Shown piece by piece: positions 53,548 to 62,818 of a stretch of 64,000 nt of DNA; position 1 is the stretch's first letter, and each line of letters opens with the position of its first letter. Under the pieces are notes generated by a model. It was not told the origin of the DNA and made no database searches. It worked only from the letters and a program-made list of their open reading frames with translations. The stretch lies in NCBI RefSeq assembly GCF_030704825.1, contig NZ_JAUYNX010000011.1:1-64000 (forward strand). The letters are read 5' to 3'. Both the position numbers and the translations under genes were made by a program. The stretch comes from Brevundimonas sp. (GTDB taxonomy: Bacteria > Pseudomonadota > Alphaproteobacteria > Caulobacterales > Caulobacteraceae).

Positions 53548-54740
53548 GCCGCATCGGCACCCCCCTGTCCGCCACGGCCGTCCGCGTCATGCTTCTCGGC
53601 GCCGGCGAGCTGGGCAAGGAAGTCGCCATCGAACTGCAGCGTCTCGGGGCCGAGGTCATCGCCGTCGACCGCTACCCGAACGCTCCGGCGATGCAGGTGG
53701 CGCACCGCAGCCACGTCATACCGATGACCGATCCGCACATCCTGAACGGCGTGATCATGGCCGAGGCGCCGCACATCATCGTGCCCGAGATCGAGGCCAT
53801 CGCCACCGACGTGCTGGCGCAGATAGAAGCCGCCGGACTGGCGACCGTCATCCCCACCGCGCGAGCGACCCAACTGACCATGAACCGCGAGGGCATCCGC
53901 CGTCTGGCGGCCGAGGACCTGGGCCTGCCGACCAGCCCCTACGCCTTCGCCAGATCGGCCGCCGAGCTGGCCGAGGCGGCGCGACGGATCGGCCTGCCGG
54001 CCTTCGTCAAGCCGGTGATGTCGTCGTCGGGAAAGGGTCAGTCCTTCGTCGAATTCCCCGATCAGGTCGATGACGCCTGGGCCTACGCCCAGTCCGGCGG
54101 GCGGGTCGAGACGGCGACGGTGATCGTCGAGGGCCGGATCGATTTCGACTTCGAGATCACCCTGCTGACGGTGCGCTCGATGCGCGACGGAGCGGTGCGG
54201 ACGGACTTCTGCGCCCCCATCGGCCACCGCCAGGTCAAGGGCGACTATGTCGAGAGCTGGCAGCCGCAGGCGATGACGCCGGCCGCCCTGGCCGCCGCCC
54301 GTGACATCGCCGGCAAGGTCACGGATGCGCTGGGCGGCCTCGGGGTGTTCGGGGTCGAGCTGTTCGTCAAGGGCGACCAGATCTGGTTCTCGGAGGTGTC
54401 GCCGCGTCCGCACGACACCGGCCTGGTGACCCTGGCCACCCAGACGATGAGCGAATTCGCCCTGCACGCCCGCGCCATCCTGGGCCTGCCTGTCGACGTC
54501 AGCCAGCGCGACATCGGGGCCAGCGCGGTCATCTACGGCGGCATGGATGCGATCGGGGTCGCTTTCGAAGGGATGGCCGAGGCCCTGTCCGTCCCGACGG
54601 CCGACCTGCGGCTGTTCGGCAAGCCCGAGAGCTATGTCAGCCGCCGCATGGGCGTGGCGACGGCGCGCGGCGCGACCGTGGAACAGGCCCGCGAGCGGGC
54701 CCGCGAGGCGGCATCGAGGGTGCGGGTGGTCGCGGGCTAG
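53544..54740 (+). CDS. purT: Formate-dependent GAR transformylase
   Basis: 398 aa, ATP-grasp. [20 protein letters not shown], then [28 protein letters not shown] (ATP-binding) and [25 protein letters not shown] are PurT-typical. It makes formyl-GAR from GAR with formate and ATP, a folate-free alternative to PurN. ATGA overlap with the haemoglobin gene; its stop overlaps the convergent S41 gene by four bases. Confidence 0.97.
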   Translation: MSRIGTPLSATAVRVMLLGAGELGKEVAIELQRLGAEVIAVDRYPNAPAMQVAHRSHVIPMTDPHILNGVIMAEAPHIIVPEIEAIATDVLAQIEAAGLATVIPTARATQLTMNREGIRRLAAEDLGLPTSPYAFARSAAELAEAARRIGLPAFVKPVMSSSGKGQSFVEFPDQVDDAWAYAQSGGRVETATVIVEGRIDFDFEITLLTVRSMRDGAVRTDFCAPIGHRQVKGDYVESWQPQAMTPAALAAARDIAGKVTDALGGLGVFGVELFVKGDQIWFSEVSPRPHDTGLVTLATQTMSEFALHARAILGLPVDVSQRDIGASAVIYGGMDAIGVAFEGMAEALSVPTADLRLFGKPESYVSRRMGVATARGATVEQARERAREAASRVRVVAG

Positions 54741-56020
54741 AGCGCCGGGGCGGTCTGGAGCGCCAGCGCCCGCTCCGCGTCCGGTCCGGCCAGCGCCGCC
54801 ACGGCCGCGTCCAGCCCGGGATCGCGGCCCGCCTGCCGGTCGTCCAGGGTCAGGGGCGCCAGGACGTCAGGCGTCACGCCGCGCTTCTCCAGCCGCACCC
54901 CGCCGGACGTGACGAAGTCGGCGCGGCTGAGACTCAGGCGGCCTCCGTCCGGCAGGCGGGTTTCCTGCGAGATCAGCACCGCGCCGGCCGTGGGGACGCC
55001 CACCACCACGGCGCGCCGCGCCTCCTGCAGGGCGGCGGGAGTCAGTTCGGCGGCGCTGCGGCTGTTGGCGTCGACCAGCACGGCCACGTCGTTTCCGACC
55101 GGCTTGTCCAGGTCGCCGCAGCCGCCGGCGGTCCGGAGCTCCACCCCCCGGCCCGAACGGCCGGTCCGCGTCGCCCAGACCCGATCCCGCGGCAGGAAAC
55201 AGCTCAGCACCGCATCGGCCTCCATCAGCCGACCGCCGGCATTGCCCCTGAGGTCGATGACGACGTCGGTTTCCGGCGGCAGGCCGGCCAGCTGTTCGCC
55301 CATCCATCGGCCGAGGCCGGCCTCGAATCCGTCGAGCGCCAGCACCAGCACGCCCGGTCGTGAACGGTCGGCGACGAAGGCCGGCTGGGGCTCCATGAGC
55401 CGCGGATTCAGGGTCAGCAACCGGAGAACGCCGGCTCCGTCGATCAGGGACAGGGTCACCGGTCGGCCTTCGACGATGTCCTGTTCCGGCGTCCAGCCCG
55501 TTTCGTCGATCCGCAACCGCCAGCCCACGGCCACGCCGGCCTCGGCGGCCGGAGAGCCTGCCCGGACCTGTTCGACCACATAGTCGCCCCCGGTCTCGCC
55601 GTCGGGCCGGAGCGAGACGCCGATCGCGGCGCGGCGCTCGCGCAGCCGCTCCTGACGGCGGGCCACGGCCGGCGGAGCGGCGCCGGCGTGATCGTCATCC
55701 AGCAGATCGAGCATGTCGCCGAGCGCGCGATACAGGGCCCGGTCGTCCGGCGCGGCCAGGGCGGCCGGCCGGAACGTCCGCCGCGCGGCGTTCCAGTCCA
55801 CGCCATGCAGGCGCGGGTCGTAATACTGTGTCCGGACCTCGTTCCAGACCCGGTCGAAGACGCGCTGGTTCATGCGCACCCGCTCGCGATCCGGGGGAAC
55901 GGACGCGGCGGCCGGCGGGGCGGCCGCCGCCCCGGGATCGCCCGCGACGGCCTGGCCGGCGACGAGCGCGAGGCTCATCGCCGCGGCGGCCAGGGTCGAG
56001 AGAAGGCGACGCAGGATCAT
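54737..56020 (-). CDS. Secreted S41-family peptidase, tricorn-like
   Basis: 427 aa with signal peptide (1-26, GQAVA-GDP). N-terminal helices, a PDZ-like part ([20 protein letters not shown]), then the S41 core with [20 protein letters not shown] and the Ser-bearing [20 protein letters not shown] (nucleophile Ser322). In CtpA enzymes the Lys of the Ser/Lys dyad sits 25 residues later; here that position (347, in [10 protein letters not shown]) is Ala. [11 protein letters not shown] supplies a possible His, as in tricorn/IRBP-type S41 enzymes. It may be of that type or inactive. Confidence 0.85.
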   Translation of the reverse strand: MILRRLLSTLAAAAMSLALVAGQAVAGDPGAAAAPPAAASVPPDRERVRMNQRVFDRVWNEVRTQYYDPRLHGVDWNAARRTFRPAALAAPDDRALYRALGDMLDLLDDDHAGAAPPAVARRQERLRERRAAIGVSLRPDGETGGDYVVEQVRAGSPAAEAGVAVGWRLRIDETGWTPEQDIVEGRPVTLSLIDGAGVLRLLTLNPRLMEPQPAFVADRSRPGVLVLALDGFEAGLGRWMGEQLAGLPPETDVVIDLRGNAGGRLMEADAVLSCFLPRDRVWATRTGRSGRGVELRTAGGCGDLDKPVGNDVAVLVDANSRSAAELTPAALQEARRAVVVGVPTAGAVLISQETRLPDGGRLSLSRADFVTSGGVRLEKRGVTPDVLAPLTLDDRQAGRDPGLDAAVAALAGPDAERALALQTAPAL

Positions 56021-56075
56021 CGCGCCATTAGAGGCCGCCCCGGCCGCCGTTCAAGTCACGAAGTCGCTGGCGCGG

Positions 56076-56672
56076 TCAGTCCTCGTCGCCCGACCGGGTC
56101 TCCATGCGGTGAACGAACACCTCGGCGTGGCCGGAACCACGCTCGCCCGCCTCGATGAAGCCCGAGCGGTCGGCGTCCAAGCGCATGAAGGCCTCGCGCA
56201 GGGGCGCGCTGAATTCGGCTTCGCTGATCCGGCCGTCGTCGTCGGCGTCCAGATCGTGCTCGCCGCCGGGACCGCCCATGCGGCGGATCTCGATCCGCTC
56301 GCCGGAGCCGCCCTCCCCGTGCGGGGGCATCATGTGTGCGCCGGGACCGCCATGATGGCCGGGACCGCCCGGACCGCGCCGGATCATGACGTCATGCCCG
56401 CCGTGCGCTCCGGCCATCGCGGCGTGGCCGGCCGTCAGTTCATCGGTCGACAGGCGGCCGTCGCCGTCCTTGTCCATGCGCGCGAAATGATCGTTCATCG
56501 GCGCGGCGAACTCCTCGCGCGTGATCTGGCCGTCGCCGTCCCGGTCGAGTCCGCCTGGACCGTCCCCGCCCATGACCATGACGCGGGTGCGGACCTCCGG
56601 CGGCGCGGGTGGCGCGGTGTGCGCCGGCGGATGCTGCATCAGCACGGCGGAAAGGGCGATCAGGGTCAGCAT
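56076..56672 (-). CDS. EF-hand calcium-binding protein
   Basis: 198 aa; short hydrophobic N-terminus that could be a signal peptide. Four EF-hand loops: DRDGDGQITREEF, DKDGDGRLSTDEL, DADDDGRISEAEF and DADRSGFIEAGE. The middle is Gly/His/Met rich (GPGHHGGPGAHMMPPHG). It should bind several Ca2+ ions in the periplasm. It is divergent from a two-component system 125 bases away, which may be Ca-responsive (inference). Confidence 0.88.
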   Translation of the reverse strand: MLTLIALSAVLMQHPPAHTAPPAPPEVRTRVMVMGGDGPGGLDRDGDGQITREEFAAPMNDHFARMDKDGDGRLSTDELTAGHAAMAGAHGGHDVMIRRGPGGPGHHGGPGAHMMPPHGEGGSGERIEIRRMGGPGGEHDLDADDDGRISEAEFSAPLREAFMRLDADRSGFIEAGERGSGHAEVFVHRMETRSGDED

Positions 56673-56797
56673 GGCTTCGGCTCCCGTTGTTGTGACCCCT
56701 GTTCGACCACGGCGCGCTTGCCGTCGTATTTCATCCTCGCCGGCGATTGTTTCAATGCTGAAATGACGGCGAGCGCCGGCTTCGCCACAATGGCCTC

Positions 56798-57523
56798 ATG
56801 CAAGCCGACGCCGCCCCCCGCATTCTCGTCGTCGACGACGACCCCGGCATCCGCGAGGTGCTGTGCGACTATCTGGTCCAGCATGGCTACGACGCCGTGG
56901 GCGCCGCCTCGGCCGCCGAAATGGACCGGGCCATGACGCGCCAGGCGCCCGACCTGATCGTGCTGGATCTCATGATGCCGGGCGAGGACGGACTCTCGGT
57001 GTGCCGCCGCCTGACCGGCAAGGGACCGCCCATCGTGATGCTGTCGGCCATGGGCGAGGACACCGACCGGATCATCGGGCTGGAGCTGGGGGCGGACGAC
57101 TATCTGGCCAAGCCCTGCAATCCGCGCGAACTGCTGGCCCGCGTCCGCGCCGTATTGCGTCGCCCGAGGGAGGCGACGGCGGAGGGCCCGGCCCTGACCT
57201 TCGCGGGGTGGCGGCTGGACCTGTTGCGTCGCGAGCTGACCCGGCCCGACGGCCAGGCGGTGGCGCTGTCAGCCGGCGAATTCGCCCTGCTGCGCGCCTT
57301 CGTCGAGCGGCCGGGACGGGTGCTGACGCGCGACCAATTGCTGGAGCGGGCGCGCGGCGCCGACGCGGACGTCTTCGACCGGGCGATGGACGTGCAGATC
57401 AGCCGCCTTCGAAAAAAACTGAACGACGGCTCCGGCCTGGAGATGATCCAGACCCTGCGCGGCGAGGGCTATATGTTCGACGTCAAGGTCGAGCGGCGCA
57501 ATGCGCCCCGGGGCGCCGCATGA
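56798..57523 (+). CDS. OmpR-family response regulator
   Basis: 241 aa. Receiver: acidic ILVVDDDPGI, phospho-Asp57 in LIVLDLMMPGEDG, Thr/Ser switch in IVMLSAMG, Lys in DYLAKPCNPRELLARV. C-terminal winged helix: LTRPDGQAVALSAGEFALLR and VLTRDQLLERARGADADVFD. It overlaps the histidine kinase by four bases. Confidence 0.96.
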   Translation: MQADAAPRILVVDDDPGIREVLCDYLVQHGYDAVGAASAAEMDRAMTRQAPDLIVLDLMMPGEDGLSVCRRLTGKGPPIVMLSAMGEDTDRIIGLELGADDYLAKPCNPRELLARVRAVLRRPREATAEGPALTFAGWRLDLLRRELTRPDGQAVALSAGEFALLRAFVERPGRVLTRDQLLERARGADADVFDRAMDVQISRLRKKLNDGSGLEMIQTLRGEGYMFDVKVERRNAPRGAA

Positions 57524-59088
57524 GACGACCGTCGTCCTTCCCGGTCCTGGTCCAGGTGGCGGCGCTCGCGGCCCTGGCGGTCATCATGTCCCAGGCTGTG
57601 GCCTTCGGGGTCGTGGTGCTGGCGCCCGAGCCCCGACCCGCGGGCTTCAGCATCGAGGCGGCGGCCGACGCCCTCAAGGGCGAACCCGCCGAAACCGCCG
57701 ACGGGCGCGCCCTGCGCCGACGCATCGTCGACAGGCCGCCCGGCCCGGAGGCCGACGTCCCCGGCGACCCCATGGCGCTGGCGATCCGGGCCGGCCTGGC
57801 CCAACGGCTGGGCGTCACGCCCGATGTCGTGCGCGTGACCGTGGACCACGGGCCCATCCGGCCGCGGATCGGTCGCGGCGAGGATGCGGCGCATCGCGAC
57901 CTGATGAGGTTCGTGTTCGTAAATCCCGACGCCATCCCGGACCCGCGCGATCCGCGCGCGTCGCCTCCGCCGCCGCCTCCGGAGGCGGTGATCCTGCGTC
58001 ACGGAGCCGAGGTCCGGGCCCAGCTGCGCCTGCGCCACGCCGCGCCCCGCGGGTCCGGTGAAGCCTTCGTCATCGATCGGGAGACGCGCCAGTTCACCGT
58101 CCTCGCCGACCGGCTGACCTTCGCGCCGTTCTCGGCCTCGGTGCGCCAGCCGGACGGAAGATGGGCCACGGTCGAGCCGCCTCGCGGCCTGCTGTCGCCG
58201 TGGCACCAGCGTGTGCTGCTGGCCCTGGCCATCTCGATGCTGCTGCTGGCCCCGCTGGTGTGGTGGATGGCGCGGCGGCTGACCCGGCCGATCCGCGTCT
58301 TCGCCGACGCGGCCGAGCGCCTGGGCGCCGACCCCGAGGCCGAGCCGCTGACGCCGTCCGGCCCCAGCGAAGTTCGCACCGCCATCCACGCCTTCAACGA
58401 CATGCAGGCCTCCCTGCGCGATCACATGCGCCGCCGCACCCAGACGGTCGCCGCCATCGCCCACGACCTGCGCACGCCCCTGACCCGGTTGCGCTTCCGG
58501 GCCGAACAGGCGCCCGCGGCTGTGCGCGATCGCATGGCCGCCGACATCGACGAGATGGACGCCCTGATCGGCCAGGCCATGGCCTATGTGCGCGGTGAGG
58601 CGACGCCCGACCGGCGCGAGCGGTTCGATCTGGCCGCCCTGGCCAGGGACTCAGCCGCCGGCTTTTCCGAGACCGGCGCCGCCGTGACCTTCGCCCACGG
58701 CGAGGCCCTGCCGGTCGAGGCCGACCCGGCCGCCCTGCGTCGCGCCCTCGCCAACCTGATCGCCAACGCTGTCAAATACGGGGGCGGAGCCCGGGTGAAG
58801 GCCCTGTCGCTGGACGGGCGCGCGGTGATCCTGATCCAGGACGATGGCCCCGGCCTGGCCGAGGGCGAACTGGAGGCGGTGTTCGAACCGTTTCACCGCG
58901 CCGAGCGCTCGCGCAGCCGCGAGACGGGCGGGGCCGGTCTGGGCCTGACGGTCGCGCGGCAGGCGGCGCGGGCGTTCGGCGGCGACGTGAGCCTGACCAA
59001 CCGGCCGGGCGGCGGTCTGACCGCCCGACTGAGCCTGCCGTTGGCTGTCGCAGGCTCAGCTACTACGCCCCGGACTCGCCCGGATTGA
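57520..59088 (+). CDS. Membrane sensor histidine kinase (HAMP)
   Basis: 522 aa from ATG 57520. TM1 ~9-34, periplasmic region ~35-228 with an odd Pro-rich loop (DPRDPRASPPPPPPEAV), TM2 ~231-252, HAMP linker RRLTRPIRVFADAAERLGAD. HisKA: AAIAHDLRTPLTRLRF with His315. ATPase: N-box LANLIANAVKYGG (Asn416), G1 DDGPGLAEGE, G2 GGAGLGLTVAR. Partner of the preceding regulator. Its 3' end overlaps the convergent XRE gene by 26 bases. Confidence 0.95.
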   Translation: MRRPSSFPVLVQVAALAALAVIMSQAVAFGVVVLAPEPRPAGFSIEAAADALKGEPAETADGRALRRRIVDRPPGPEADVPGDPMALAIRAGLAQRLGVTPDVVRVTVDHGPIRPRIGRGEDAAHRDLMRFVFVNPDAIPDPRDPRASPPPPPPEAVILRHGAEVRAQLRLRHAAPRGSGEAFVIDRETRQFTVLADRLTFAPFSASVRQPDGRWATVEPPRGLLSPWHQRVLLALAISMLLLAPLVWWMARRLTRPIRVFADAAERLGADPEAEPLTPSGPSEVRTAIHAFNDMQASLRDHMRRRTQTVAAIAHDLRTPLTRLRFRAEQAPAAVRDRMAADIDEMDALIGQAMAYVRGEATPDRRERFDLAALARDSAAGFSETGAAVTFAHGEALPVEADPAALRRALANLIANAVKYGGGARVKALSLDGRAVILIQDDGPGLAEGELEAVFEPFHRAERSRSRETGGAGLGLTVARQAARAFGGDVSLTNRPGGGLTARLSLPLAVAGSATTPRTRPD

Positions 59089-59962
59089 AATAGGCGAACA
59101 GACGCATCAGGCTGGGCGTCATCGAGGCCGTCAGCAACAGTTCGCCGCCGTCGGCGACAGCTTTCGGGCCGATATCGCGCAGAAGATGCTCTCGGACCGG
59201 GTCGGGCACCGCTCCATCCTCAATGAACTGGGGGATCTTCATCAACTCCGCCATATGGGCGTCGTCCGCCTCGGGGTTCCCGCTCAGGTCGCCTATGCGT
59301 TGCAGCAGGATGGGATAGGCGGCGGGTTTCCGAAGCGCGTTCAGGGCGGTGAGGATGATCCCGTCCATCAACTTGGTCTTCGGCATCGGGACGCCGTTGA
59401 AGATCAGGAAGCTGGGCAAACCGCCGATCGTGTCCGTCGCGATGACGAAGAGCTGCCCCTCAATCGGGAGCGCCCAGCCGGTGAACCTGAGATCGGGATT
59501 GCCCAGCTCGAATTCCAGCAGCCCGCTCGGCCCCGGCCGGAACATGCCGTGGTCGTTGCAGAACCGGCCGGGAGCGACGACGGCGGGGCGGGTCACGCGC
59601 CAGAATCCCTCATAGGAAACCGAACGCGACGCGGTCGCCGCCCGGGCGGCCGCCAGGATGTTTGGCGAGATGCCGAAGAGCTGCTGGTCGCCCTTGGGCG
59701 CAAACGCCGAAGGGTCGACACCGAACATGGCGGCCAGCTGCTCAGGTTCGCGCTCCCAGTCGACGAGGGTGAAGCCCTCACACCGGGCCGCGATCAACCG
59801 GGTGATGCGCTCCATGTTGTAGGAAGACGGGTGCACCGATCCGGAGCACCAGCGGCCAACGAGGGACTTGCTGACCCCCAGTTCAGAAGCGAAACGCCCG
59901 CGACTGGTCGACAGCGCCTTGAGTACGAATGTCAGCTTGTCGGAAAACGCGACTGAACCCAC
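59063..59962 (-). CDS. XRE-type regulator with unknown sensor domain
   Basis: 299 aa; GTG start 59962 after GAGAGGG. N-terminal HTH: RFASELGVSKSLVGRWCSGS and NMERITRLIAAR. The C-terminal ~200 residues have a folded pattern (PGRFCNDHGMFRPGPSGLLE, then ALPIEGQLFVIATDTIGGLP) but match nothing I know; a ligand-binding function is inferred. Divergent from the beta-barrel gene. Confidence 0.75.
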   Translation of the reverse strand: MGSVAFSDKLTFVLKALSTSRGRFASELGVSKSLVGRWCSGSVHPSSYNMERITRLIAARCEGFTLVDWEREPEQLAAMFGVDPSAFAPKGDQQLFGISPNILAAARAATASRSVSYEGFWRVTRPAVVAPGRFCNDHGMFRPGPSGLLEFELGNPDLRFTGWALPIEGQLFVIATDTIGGLPSFLIFNGVPMPKTKLMDGIILTALNALRKPAAYPILLQRIGDLSGNPEADDAHMAELMKIPQFIEDGAVPDPVREHLLRDIGPKAVADGGELLLTASMTPSLMRLFAYFNPGESGA

Positions 59963-59971
59963 GACGGACCC

Positions 59972-60017
59972 TCTCCGGAACGGAGACTGTGCAACCGTTG
60001 CATTTCCGATGCAACCG
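59972..60017. promoter_or_regulatory. Operator-like repeats between XRE and beta-barrel genes
   Basis: TCTCCG-GAA-CGGAGA at 59972-59986, then TGCAA-CCG-TTGCA at 59990-60002 and another TGCAACCG at 60010-60017. Good candidates for regulator binding. Confidence 0.45.
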
Positions 60018-60104
60018 GGTGTGCGCCGGCGCGCGGCGAAGCAACTGCGCAGCCGGCTGATCGGCGCCTAGTGTCCCGGCTCCTCATTCACAGGGACCGA
60101 ACAG

Positions 60105-60668
60105 ATGATCCGAACCGGACTTATTGGCGGGGCCATGGCGCTGGCCGCCGCGGCCGCGCTGACCGCCAACGCCCCGGCCCAGGCCCAGACCTATGTCGAG
60201 GTCACCGGGGGCTGGACCGACCAGCCCGACCTGATGTGGAACAATACCGACTGGGAGATGGATCGGGGCGAGCATTGGGGCGCCGCCGTCGGACATCATA
60301 TCCGTCCCAACATCGCCATAGAGGTCGAGGCGCTTCGCACGCGGACCAATTACACCGGCTGGCCGAACAACGATCTGACGGCCACGAGCCTGATGGTCAA
60401 CGGCGTCTACAGCTTCAGGCGCGAGGGCCCGGTGCGTCCCTATGTCGGACTCGGCGTCGGCGGCGTCCGGGTCGGCTACTCGCCCTTCGACTCCGAGGAC
60501 GACGTGTTCGGTTGGCAGGCCATGGCGGGGGTCGAAATCCCCATCGCGGGGCAGGTCTCCGGCTTCGTCGAATACCGCTACCAGGACGCCGCGACGGCGG
60601 AGGACAGCGGGCTGGAGTGGGAATATCTCAGCCACAACCTCGGCCTCGGCCTGCGCTACACCTTCTGA
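60105..60668 (+). CDS. Outer-membrane beta-barrel protein
   Basis: 187 aa. Signal peptide 1-27 (APAQA-QTY). Alternating aromatic/hydrophobic strands, including PYVGLGVGGVRVGYSPF and GFVEYRYQD, and a C-terminal LGLGLRYTF ending in Phe, as in OmpA-like 8-stranded barrels recognised by BAM. Ligand unknown. Confidence 0.88.
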   Translation: MIRTGLIGGAMALAAAAALTANAPAQAQTYVEVTGGWTDQPDLMWNNTDWEMDRGEHWGAAVGHHIRPNIAIEVEALRTRTNYTGWPNNDLTATSLMVNGVYSFRREGPVRPYVGLGVGGVRVGYSPFDSEDDVFGWQAMAGVEIPIAGQVSGFVEYRYQDAATAEDSGLEWEYLSHNLGLGLRYTF

Positions 60669-60678
60669 GGGAACGACG

Positions 60679-61206
60679 ATGCGCAGACCAGCCTTACTCG
60701 CCGTCGCCGCGCTCGCGCTGACGGCGGCCACCCCGGCCGGGGCCGCTCAGTCCGACCCGGTCACCCGCGCCGCCTCGGACCTGATCCGGGGGATGATCGC
60801 GCCGCGCGACCGCCCGCCGGAAAGCCCGGCCGACTGGCGGCCGCCCCAGGTGCCGGGCTCGACGGACGGCCTTTGCAGCCGTTGGGACTCCTCGACCCGC
60901 AGTCGCTTCCACCACACGATCGAGGCCCCGCCCGGCCGGGTGAGACTCCGGCTCGAGGCCCGCACCACCGCCTCCGGAGGTGAGACCGTCGCGGTCTATC
61001 CGTCGGATCACGGCGACCGCGGCCGGGTCCGCATCATGTTCGTCATCGCGACGACCCGGGGCCATACGGCCAACGGCTACGCCACCGTGCCTCGCCTTGG
61101 GCCCGGGGAGCAACTGGGTCGCCTGCCGATCGTGGTCGATGTCGAAAACGCGGGCGGTCGCCGTCATCAGGGCGACTATTGCATTACAGTGCATCCCGCC
61201 GACTGA
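60679..61206 (+). CDS. Hypothetical secreted protein
   Basis: 175 aa; TGAGGGAACG before ATG 60679. Signal peptide 1-22 (AGAA-QSD). Two Cys (LCSRWD, DYCITV) and a beta-rich middle (PGRVRLRLEARTTASGGETV). No known family. Ten bases after the barrel gene, so probably in one operon. Confidence 0.65.
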   Translation: MRRPALLAVAALALTAATPAGAAQSDPVTRAASDLIRGMIAPRDRPPESPADWRPPQVPGSTDGLCSRWDSSTRSRFHHTIEAPPGRVRLRLEARTTASGGETVAVYPSDHGDRGRVRIMFVIATTRGHTANGYATVPRLGPGEQLGRLPIVVDVENAGGRRHQGDYCITVHPAD

Positions 61207-61289
61207 GCATCGGCGCCGGACGGGAGGATTCCGATGCCCTCGCTCCGCCTCCCGCGCCGCGAAGCGTTACAGTTCATCACGCCTTGTTA

Positions 61290-61316
61290 CGGGCGCGGGG
61301 TTGATCCTCGCGCCCG
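61290..61316 (+). repeat. Hairpin upstream of gap
   Basis: CGGGCGCG (61290-61297) and CGCGCCCG (61309-61316) form an 8-bp stem with 11-base loop 54 bases before gap. Could end the preceding operon or act in the gap leader; there is no T-run. The rest of 61207-61369 shows no gene. Confidence 0.4.
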
Positions 61317-61369
61317 CCGGTCCCATTGAAGCGCCAATCCCGAACACCGCGCCTCAAGGAGACCGCCCC

Positions 61370-62377
<1,008 letters not shown>

Positions 62378-62385
62378 GAGGTCGA

Positions 62386-62790
62386 ATGCGGCGAGCGTTC
62401 CATTGGATCGGATGGATCGGGTGGGCCTTTGCTTCAATCGCCCTCCCGCTCTTCGCCGGCCGCGCCGTCGCGACGGTTTGGGCCGCGCTAAGCTGGCCGC
62501 TCACGGTCGGGCCCCGATCTCTTTACCCGGTGGGTTCCGTAAGCAACGGCGAAGCGCTCGCCGCCCACTGGATGACGTGGACAGGGATCGGCTGGACCAT
62601 CGCCTTGGTCGTTGTGTTCGCCGCCGGCTTCGCTTTCGGTGTTGTCCGTCTTCTCTCGACGCCTAGCCTGCCACAGAGATCGCTCGCTGTTATCGCGCTC
62701 GCTTTCGTGGTCGGACTGACAGCCTACTGGGCACACCAGATGATCCGCACCGATCCCTATTGGGACGTGTTTATCGTCGTCCCTGCCTGA
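62386..62790 (+). CDS. Hypothetical membrane protein between gap and pgk
   Basis: 134 aa; GGAGG precedes ATG 62386. Three hydrophobic segments (~5-35, 64-88 and 98-116). The segments [17 protein letters not shown] and [19 protein letters not shown] suggest an integral inner-membrane protein. It has no known family. Codon use is less GC-biased than gap and pgk. Nine bases after gap. Confidence 0.65.
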   Translation: MRRAFHWIGWIGWAFASIALPLFAGRAVATVWAALSWPLTVGPRSLYPVGSVSNGEALAAHWMTWTGIGWTIALVVVFAAGFAFGVVRLLSTPSLPQRSLAVIALAFVVGLTAYWAHQMIRTDPYWDVFIVVPA

Positions 62791-62818
62791 CCTTCCTCGC
62801 TTCCTACTTGAGGCCTCA

